Shown here one piece after another: positions 58,402-64,000 of a stretch of 64,000 nt of DNA; the first letter of the stretch is position 1; every line of letters starts with the position of its first letter. The position numbers and the translations under genes are program-made. The DNA lies in contig NZ_BAFQ01000296.1 in the NCBI RefSeq assembly GCF_000308375.1, positions 1 to 64,000 on the forward strand, given 5' to 3'. The stretch is from Nocardia aobensis NBRC 100429. GTDB lineage: Bacteria; Actinomycetota; Actinomycetes; Mycobacteriales; Mycobacteriaceae. A model generated the notes under the pieces. The model was given only the letters and a program-made list of their open reading frames with translations, did not search any database and was not told the DNA's origin.

Positions 58402-59847
58402 TCAGCCGTGCCGGATGCGAGGGGAGGCGAGGGCGGTCGGTGGGACGTAATCGCCGACCGCGTCGCGGTGCCACCACACGTGGTCGCGGCGGAGTTCTTC
58501 GCGGGTGCTGAATCGGTAGAGGTAGTGCCGGACTCGCACGTGGGCGGGCGGGGTGTCCGGAAAAGGGTTGTGCCGCAACAGATGCAGGGCGGCCGGGTCG
58601 TTGGTCAGCAGTCGCCGCAGGAACGGGCCCAGCCAGGAGCGGGCGTAGACCGGGGAGATGGCGGCGAACCACATCAGCCAGTCCAGGCGCAGATGATAGG
58701 GCGCCCACTGGCGCGGCAGCCGGTGCGGATCACCGGGCTTGCCCTTGAAATCGTATTCCTCCCAGTGGGTTTGCTCGGTGATGTGCCGGTCGCGGGTGCC
58801 CTCCACCACCAGTTCCCAGCGCCGGCGCTCGATCCGCCCGAACGCGCCGTAGGTGTTCACCAGGTGGTACCGATTGAAGCTGGCGTTCATCTGCTGGTGC
58901 CCGGACAACAGGTTCCGGATCGGCCAATAGCTGAGCACGACTACCGCGGCGGTGAAGGCGAGGACCACCGCGACGAACCACGTGGGCGGGTCCGTGAACG
59001 CGGGCCGGTCGGGCAGCGGCAGGACGGTCGCGGCCGAGCGGGCGTCGATCGCGGTGCAGGCCAGCAGGATCGTCAACCAGTTGAGCCAGGCGAAATTGCC
59101 GGACAGGACCAGCCACAGCTGGGTGACCACGACGACCGCGGCGGCGATGCTCGCGACCGGCTGCGGAGTGAACAGCGCGAACGGCACGACCAGCTGCGCG
59201 ATATGGTTCGCCGCTACCTCCACGCGGTGCAGCGGTCTGGGCAGGTGGTGGAACAGCCAGCTCAGCGGGCCGGGCATGGGCTGGGTTTCGTGGTGGTAGT
59301 ACAGGCAGGTCAGATCGCGCCAGCAGGGGTCGCCGCGCAGTTTGATCAACCCCGCGCCGAACTCCACCCGGAACAGCAGCCAGCGCGCCAGCCACAGCAC
59401 GAGAATCGGTGGCGCGATGTCGTCGTTGCCGAGAAAGATCGCCAGGAATCCCGTCTCCAGCAGCAGCGATTCCCAGCCGAACGAATACCAGGCCTGGCCC
59501 ACGTTGACGATCGACAGATACAGCACCCACGCCGCGAACCACAGCAGCATCGCCGCCCACAGCGGCACTCGATCGTCGGCCCCGGCCGCCAGGGCCACCG
59601 CCAGCGCCGCCCCGGCCCAGGCGACACCGGCGAAGAACCGGTCCGAATAGTGCAGATGGAACAGGCTCGGCGAACCCCGGAACGAGGAGCGGGCCAGGAA
59701 CGCGGGCACCGGCAGCATGCCGTCGGCGCCGATGAGCGCCCGGAACTGCCGCGCGGCGCCCACGAACGCGATCAGATAGACGACCGCGAGGCCGCGTTGG
59801 AACACCTCGCGCGCGAACCAGTAGCCGGGCGCCGTGAACCACTGCAT
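58402..59847 (-). CDS. Lipase maturation factor family protein
   Basis: 481 aa from ATG 59847 (MQWFTAPGYWFAREVFQRGL), the typical start of the LMF/DUF1222 family; upstream starts are possible but poorly supported. About seven helices follow, with WYSFGWESLLLETGFLAIFL and RVEFGAGLIKLRGDPCWRDL highly conserved, then a soluble C-terminus with FNRYHLVNTYGAFGRIERRR and YHLRLDWLMWF. Animal LMF1 helps lipases fold in the ER; the bacterial role is unknown. A secreted lipase and a cutinase are encoded elsewhere in this window. Confidence 0.88.
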   Translation of the reverse strand: MQWFTAPGYWFAREVFQRGLAVVYLIAFVGAARQFRALIGADGMLPVPAFLARSSFRGSPSLFHLHYSDRFFAGVAWAGAALAVALAAGADDRVPLWAAMLLWFAAWVLYLSIVNVGQAWYSFGWESLLLETGFLAIFLGNDDIAPPILVLWLARWLLFRVEFGAGLIKLRGDPCWRDLTCLYYHHETQPMPGPLSWLFHHLPRPLHRVEVAANHIAQLVVPFALFTPQPVASIAAAVVVVTQLWLVLSGNFAWLNWLTILLACTAIDARSAATVLPLPDRPAFTDPPTWFVAVVLAFTAAVVVLSYWPIRNLLSGHQQMNASFNRYHLVNTYGAFGRIERRRWELVVEGTRDRHITEQTHWEEYDFKGKPGDPHRLPRQWAPYHLRLDWLMWFAAISPVYARSWLGPFLRRLLTNDPAALHLLRHNPFPDTPPAHVRVRHYLYRFSTREELRRDHVWWHRDAVGDYVPPTALASPRIRHG

Positions 59848-59887
59848 GTTCGGGGCATACCCGCTGCGGCCGGTCGCGATGCCGGGT

Positions 59888-60712
59888 TCAGTCCTTGAAG
59901 TACACCAGTTGATGGGAGGTGGCCAGCGGCCTGCCGTCGGCGCCCCACAGCTGCGCGGACTGATCGAAGTAGCCGCCGCCGAAATGCTGGCCCCGGGCGG
60001 TGGCGAGCAGCGGACGGTCGCCCTGGGCGGCGAGCGCGGCGGCATCGGCGTGGAAGTAGACGGTGAGCGAGACGGTACCGGCGGCGACCATCCGGCCCTG
60101 CCGCACCATCACCCGCGGAATGAACACATCCGCCAGGGCCGTCAGCGCGGGAAAATCCAGCGGGCGAGCCGGGAGGTCCCGCACCCACAGCGTGGTCGTG
60201 GAGGTCGGCTGTTCCCGCGGCTCCGGAGTGATCGGCCCGCCGCCCTCGACGAACCGCATCTCGTAGTTGCGCATCCACACCGGGAATTCCGGCGGTTGTG
60301 CCACGGGCACCGACTCGGCGGGCGGTGCGGCGGGCGGTTCGATCTCGGTATCGGACCAGGTGGGCCGCCGGGCACCGCAGACGACGGTGGCGGTGGTGGT
60401 CACCGCGTCGTCCTGACTCAGCGTCAGCATCCAGTGCTGGGTGCTGCGATTGGTGCGCACCGGCCGGCTGTCGATCGTGAACGGGCCGTCGGCGATCGGG
60501 CCCGCGTAGTTGACGGTGATCGACACCGGTTCTGCCGCGCACCGCGGATCGTCGAGGACAGCGCGCACGGCGGTGGCCGCGGTGACGCCGCCGAAGGGGC
60601 CCACCATATTCGAATACGACGCCGCGGTACGGGCCAGGTAGCGGCCCGCGCCGGCGGGCTCCGGCGCGGTGGCGAGATCGAACGGGTGGGTGCCGAGATC
60701 GGTCCGATTCAC
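59888..60712 (-). CDS. Acyl-CoA thioesterase (double hotdog)
   Basis: 274 aa from GTG 60712 (AAGGAG upstream), overlapping the TetR stop by four bases. MVGPFGGVTAATAVRAVLDD in the first hotdog and RNYEMRFVEGG, then HFGGGYFDQSAQLWGADGRP in the second, match the TesB-like family. It hydrolyses acyl-CoA. TetR co-transcription with two operators suggests acyl-CoA or fatty-acid-responsive control. Confidence 0.85.
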   Translation of the reverse strand: MNRTDLGTHPFDLATAPEPAGAGRYLARTAASYSNMVGPFGGVTAATAVRAVLDDPRCAAEPVSITVNYAGPIADGPFTIDSRPVRTNRSTQHWMLTLSQDDAVTTTATVVCGARRPTWSDTEIEPPAAPPAESVPVAQPPEFPVWMRNYEMRFVEGGGPITPEPREQPTSTTTLWVRDLPARPLDFPALTALADVFIPRVMVRQGRMVAAGTVSLTVYFHADAAALAAQGDRPLLATARGQHFGGGYFDQSAQLWGADGRPLATSHQLVYFKD

Positions 60713-61332
60713 GAGCGGGTACTCCTTGTCCGGGACGGTGGGGTCGTGGCGGGGGCCGGGATCGCGGCCTTCAGCAACGATTCGAGCTGGTCGCCGATGC
60801 GGTCCAGGGCGGTGGTGCTGCGTTCGGCCCGGCACATCGCCACGCTGCCCTCGAACGCAGCGATGATCAGGGTGGCGGTGCGTTCGGCCACCGCCTGCTC
60901 GGCGCCGTCGTCGCGCAGGGATTGCGCCAGCAGATCGGTCCATCGGGCGAAGGCGGCCGCCGCCGCCTCGCGGGGGCCGCCCTCGGCATCCGGCACGTCC
61001 TCCACCGATACCGCCAGCACGGGACATCCGGCGCGAAAATCGGTGTCCAGCAGACTCTTTCGCCAGCGACGCAGGAACGAGTGCAGGCCCTCGGCCGAGC
61101 CCTTGCGCAATTCGCGCGACAGCGTCGCCGCGGTCAGATCGCCGGCGAGGGCGACGGCTTCGGTGGCGAGTTCGGCCTTGCCGCCGGGGAAGTAGTGGTA
61201 GGTCGAGCCGAGCGGAGCGTCCGCGAACTTGGCGAGATCGCGCACACTCGTGGCGGCGAGACCGCGCCGGCGAATCATCTCGGCCGCGCCCGCCACCAAT
61301 TTCGCGCGCGAATCATCCGGTGTGCCGCTCAT
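60709..61332 (-). CDS. TetR regulator (LmrA/YxaF type)
   Basis: 207 aa from ATG 61332 (GGGAGGTGG upstream; an ATG at 61392 would place the start inside the operators). HTH: AAEMIRRRGLAATSVRDLAK with GSTYHYFPGGKAELATEAV, the LmrA/YxaF signature. The C-terminal domain contains CPVLAVSVEDVPD and RWTDLLAQSLRDDG. It autoregulates through the two dyads upstream and controls the thioesterase. The ligand may be an acyl chain. Confidence 0.9.
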   Translation of the reverse strand: MSGTPDDSRAKLVAGAAEMIRRRGLAATSVRDLAKFADAPLGSTYHYFPGGKAELATEAVALAGDLTAATLSRELRKGSAEGLHSFLRRWRKSLLDTDFRAGCPVLAVSVEDVPDAEGGPREAAAAAFARWTDLLAQSLRDDGAEQAVAERTATLIIAAFEGSVAMCRAERSTTALDRIGDQLESLLKAAIPAPATTPPSRTRSTRS

Positions 61333-61346
61333 ATCTTCCACCTCCC

Positions 61347-61394
61347 TATAACGGTCGTCATAGCGTAGCTCGCCGCTTATAACGACCGTCATAG
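61347..61394. promoter_or_regulatory. Two tandem operators of the TetR gene
   Basis: TATAACGGTCGTCATAG (61347-61363) and TATAACGACCGTCATAG (61378-61394) are direct repeats 31 bp apart, each an imperfect palindrome. They lie between the TetR start (61332) and the divergent DUF72 gene (61440) and may affect both. Confidence 0.75.
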
Positions 61395-61439
61395 GGGTGT
61401 CCGGCGAGGTCCCAGCGGAGCCGGGGCGAGTCTGGTTCG

Positions 61440-62207
61440 ATGGACGATGTGACCCTGTTCGTCGGGACTTCCGGCTGGCAGTACCGGGACTGGCGCGGCG
61501 TGCTCTATCCGCCGGGCGTACCGCAGCGGCTGTGGCTGGAACGGTATGCGGCCGCCTTCGCGACCGTCGAGAGCAACAACGCCTTCTATCGGCTGCCCAG
61601 TCGCGAGGTCTTCGCCGCCTGGCGGGAACGCACGCCGGACGATTTCGTCGTGGCGGTGAAGGCCAGCCGCTTCCTCACCCATGTCAAACGGCTACGCGAG
61701 CCGGCCGAGCCGGTGCAGCGGCTACTCGAGCACGCCGCCGGCCTGGGTGACCGCCTGGGTCCGATCCTGGTACAGCTGCCGCCGACCCTGCGGGCGGACG
61801 CGACGCTGCTCGACGACTGTCTGCGACAGTTCCCCTCGACGGTGCGCGTGGCCGTCGAACCACGCCACGAATCGTGGTGGACACCGCGCATCCGCGCCGT
61901 GCTGGAGGAACGCGGCGCCGCGCTGTGCTGGGCGGATGCGCGCTCGCGCCCGGTGACGCCGTTGTGGCGCACCACCGACTGGTCGTATCTGCGTCTGCAT
62001 TCCGGGCTGGCGCGACCGCAACCCCGGTACGGCCGGCGCGCGCTGACCGCATGGGCGCATCGGCTGACGGACACCTTCGGTCCCGCCGACGGGTACGTGT
62101 ACTTCAACAACGACCCGGGCGGCGCGGCCGTCCACGACGCCGTGGTGTTCGCCGGGCTGGCGCGAGACGCCGGGCTGACGGTGACCCGCACCGACGTGTC
62201 CTCCTGA
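61440..62207 (+). CDS. DUF72 family protein
   Basis: 255 aa from ATG 61440. LFVGTSGWQYRDWRGVLYPP and VESNNAFYRLPSREVFAAWR are the family signature (PF01904), with VEPRHESWW and late YVYFNNDPGG. A TIM-barrel fold related to endonuclease IV/xylose isomerase; biochemical function unknown. It is divergent from the TetR/thioesterase operon, sharing the two operators. Confidence 0.87.
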   Translation: MDDVTLFVGTSGWQYRDWRGVLYPPGVPQRLWLERYAAAFATVESNNAFYRLPSREVFAAWRERTPDDFVVAVKASRFLTHVKRLREPAEPVQRLLEHAAGLGDRLGPILVQLPPTLRADATLLDDCLRQFPSTVRVAVEPRHESWWTPRIRAVLEERGAALCWADARSRPVTPLWRTTDWSYLRLHSGLARPQPRYGRRALTAWAHRLTDTFGPADGYVYFNNDPGGAAVHDAVVFAGLARDAGLTVTRTDVSS

Positions 62208-62219
62208 CGGACCGGCGGA

Positions 62220-64000
62220 TCACCCGAGCTGGTCGAGGAAGGTCCGCGGAAGCGCGATGGCGGGAGTGCCCGCGGAATGTCGGCCCGCCTCGCCCGAGAG
62301 CCGCCGGACGACGGCGATCAGTGCCGGACCCTCGTCGATCAGCGGGCGTACCAGTCCCGCTTCGACGCAGCGGCGCAGCGCCGGCGCGAGCACCGCCTCG
62401 GCCTCCGCCGACCGGCCCACGGTCTCGAGGCAATGCGCGAACAACAGCGCGGCGCACAGGGCGGCGCGCGGGCGCGCGGCGGCGTCGATCGACTCACGCA
62501 GAGCGCGGGCGCGGGGGAGCGCCCGTTCGGGATCCGCGCGCAACAGCCACCGGACCGCCGCTTCCTCGGTGAGGTCGTGAATCGTGGTCGCTACGCCGTC
62601 CCGTGGCCCGCGGGGTGCGGGCGGCTCATCGGGGCCGGATTCGACGAACCCCAGCCGGATTCGCTCGAGTTCGATGCGCGCCGACAGCCGCGGCAGGGTG
62701 TGTGCGGTGGCGACCGCGGTGCCGTCGGCGAGTAGTCGCCGCGCTGCCTCACGGTCCCCGCGCAGCGCCTCGATGCGCGCACCCGTGCCGTAGACCGCGG
62801 TCAGGAAATCGACTGTGCCGCCGTCGAATCCGAATTCCACCGCCACGCCGAGCAGATGGTGCGCCTCCGCGATCTCGCCGCGGTCGTAGAGGAAATCGCC
62901 GAGTGCGGCCGAGGCGAGGCGAGCGGTGAGGGAACTTTCCCCGGTCGTGGTGCGCGCCAGATGCAGCGCCGTGCGGAAGTGTTCCTCGGCCGCCTCGCTG
63001 TCGAGTTGTTCACGCGCCGCCATCCCCGCGAAACAGTGGCTGTACATGATGCTCAGCGCCCCGGTGATGTGCCGGAAATAGGTCCGGCCCCATCGGTGCC
63101 ATTCGTGGACGCGGTCGAAGTCGAACCGGTGCAGGGCGGTGAAGGCGCCCAGGTTGGCCGCCGCCGACAGCACGAACGGCGCCAGCGAATCCGCGCGGGC
63201 GCAACCCTGTTCGACGATGTCCTCCAGTCCGCCGAGGTGATCGGCGAGCGCCGCCTCCACCCCGCACAGAATCGACGCCTCGACCGCGAGATCGGATTTC
63301 CGGTGTCCCGGAGGCTGTTTCGCCGAATCGGCGGCCAGTGCCAGCTGCAGCGCGGTGTGCATGCGGCTAGGCCGCCGCAACAACACCGCCGCCCAGGCCA
63401 GCGCGATCTGCAGGGTCGGATCGGCCGCGGCGTCGGTGACGGGCAGTTTCGCCGCCAGCGCCGCCAGGGTGGCCAGATGCGAATGCTGCACGAGTTCGCG
63501 GGCGTGTGCGGAGACCAGCGCCACCGCGCGTCCGGGGTCGCCCGCCGCCATCGCGTGGTCGATCGCCTCGCTGAGCATGTCGTGGGCGGCGAACCATTCG
63601 GCGGCGCGGCGGTGCAGGCGCGGTACGCGTTCGGGGTGGTCGCGCTCGAGCCGCTGGCGCAGGAAATCCGAGAACAGCGTGTGATAGCGGAACCATTCGC
63701 CGTCGTCGTCGAGGCGGCGCAGGAACAGGTCCCGCCGCTCGATGTCCTCGAGCAGCGCGCGCCCCTGCGGCCGTCCGGTCAGTTCCGAGGCGAGCGAGCC
63801 GCACACCTTGTCCGTGACAGCGGTGTCCAGCAGTGCGGTCAGCACATCGGGTTCGAGTGCGTCGAGCACGTTGTCGGTCAGATATTCGCTGATCGCCTGA
63901 TGCCGCCCGGACATGGTGGCGATGGCGCTGCCCGGATCCTCGCGCCCGCGCAGCGAGATCGATGCCAGTTGCAGTCCGGCGACCCAGCCGTCGGTGCCGG
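62220..64000 (-). CDS. MalT/PknK-type ATPase regulator, C-terminal part without HTH (cut by right edge)
   Basis: The frame enters from the right edge and ends at 62220; about 593 codons are visible. GTDGWVAGLQLASISLRGRE, then SGRHQAISEYLTDNVLDALE, DIERRDLFLRRLDDDGEWFR and YHTLFSDFLRQRLERDHPER are the winged-helix part after the STAND ATPase of MalT/LAL proteins; the rest is helical TPR-like repeats. The protein stops at PRTFLDQLG, where LAL regulators normally continue with a LuxR HTH of about 65 residues; DUF72 convergent coding begins 13 bases on, so it is not hidden by a frameshift. The same HTH-less layout occurs in the C-terminal half of the kinase PknK, which this could be. The N-terminal part needed to decide lies outside. 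Confidence 0.8.
   Translation of the reverse strand, partial: GTDGWVAGLQLASISLRGREDPGSAIATMSGRHQAISEYLTDNVLDALEPDVLTALLDTAVTDKVCGSLASELTGRPQGRALLEDIERRDLFLRRLDDDGEWFRYHTLFSDFLRQRLERDHPERVPRLHRRAAEWFAAHDMLSEAIDHAMAAGDPGRAVALVSAHARELVQHSHLATLAALAAKLPVTDAAADPTLQIALAWAAVLLRRPSRMHTALQLALAADSAKQPPGHRKSDLAVEASILCGVEAALADHLGGLEDIVEQGCARADSLAPFVLSAAANLGAFTALHRFDFDRVHEWHRWGRTYFRHITGALSIMYSHCFAGMAAREQLDSEAAEEHFRTALHLARTTTGESSLTARLASAALGDFLYDRGEIAEAHHLLGVAVEFGFDGGTVDFLTAVYGTGARIEALRGDREAARRLLADGTAVATAHTLPRLSARIELERIRLGFVESGPDEPPAPRGPRDGVATTIHDLTEEAAVRWLLRADPERALPRARALRESIDAAARPRAALCAALLFAHCLETVGRSAEAEAVLAPALRRCVEAGLVRPLIDEGPALIAVVRRLSGEAGRHSAGTPAIALPRTFLDQLG

Noticed and set aside
57997-59898. 633-codon plus-strand frame opposite the lipase maturation factor
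   Set aside because: Gln/Arg/Gly-rich, with no domain; the minus strand encodes an LMF protein with conserved motifs.

Overview
The window is high-GC DNA, dense with genes on both strands, from a mycolic-acid actinobacterium. Nocardia or a close relative is the best guess. The evidence is: GTG starts and leaderless TANNNT promoters; mycobacterial-type families (cutinase, FadB2-like, FadD, LCM-type SAM methyltransferases, MpaB, an MSMEG-like arsenic cluster, prpDBC); an ECF41-type promoter; and an ECF42/DGPF operon. I see no rRNA, tRNA, transposase, CRISPR array or phage gene. This looks like an ordinary chromosomal stretch rich in accessory metabolism and small regulons.

Layout. 0-5 kb: an MFS exporter cut by the left edge, a secreted LIP-family lipase with a long Pro/Ala/Ser repeat stalk, and an NADH-dehydrogenase-like flavoprotein behind a CRP-like site and an ECF41-type promoter. 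5-13 kb: a perfect 17-bp inverted repeat, DUF1684 and luciferase-like genes, a secreted small protein, MATE and GtrA membrane proteins, Mug glycosylase, an HSL esterase and an exported GH1 glycosidase. 13-18 kb: an ECF42 sigma operon, then a Cmx/CmrA-type efflux gene behind an apparent two-peptide, two-hairpin attenuator, then 3-hydroxyacyl-CoA dehydrogenase. 18-28 kb: cutinase, two acyl-CoA synthetases, MpaB oxygenase, NUDIX, endonuclease/phosphatase and PucR-type regulator. 28-33 kb: small membrane-protein genes (DUF4203, DUF7144, GAP, LapA) and an alkylsulfatase, with one dyad motif shared by their three upstream regions.

32.7-37.6 kb holds a tightly packed seven-gene minus-strand operon: small exported protein, ApbE flavin transferase, ferric-reductase-like membrane protein, NuoF-like protein, ferredoxin, 40-aa membrane peptide and FAD/Rieske oxidoreductase. 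It looks like a complete transmembrane electron-transfer module. The exported protein carries a near-match to the ApbE flavinylation motif. 37.7-46 kb: GlxA-type regulator opposite a DJ-1 gene, small membrane proteins, a YkcB-type glycosyltransferase, methyltransferase, SDR and an MmyB-type regulator.

46-49 kb: arsenic resistance (ArsR, Acr3, ArsC, ArsI/CadI with a Cys-pair tail, and a second divergent ArsR with a clear operator). 49-54 kb: TetR with hydrolase, SRPBCC, MFS with VOC, HxlR, and a CsbD stress gene with a sigma-F-like promoter. 54.8-58.4 kb: the prpDBC methylcitrate operon for propionate. 58-64 kb: lipase maturation factor, acyl-CoA thioesterase with its TetR and two operators, DUF72, and the C-terminal part of a MalT/PknK-type ATPase regulator that lacks a LuxR HTH and runs off the right edge.
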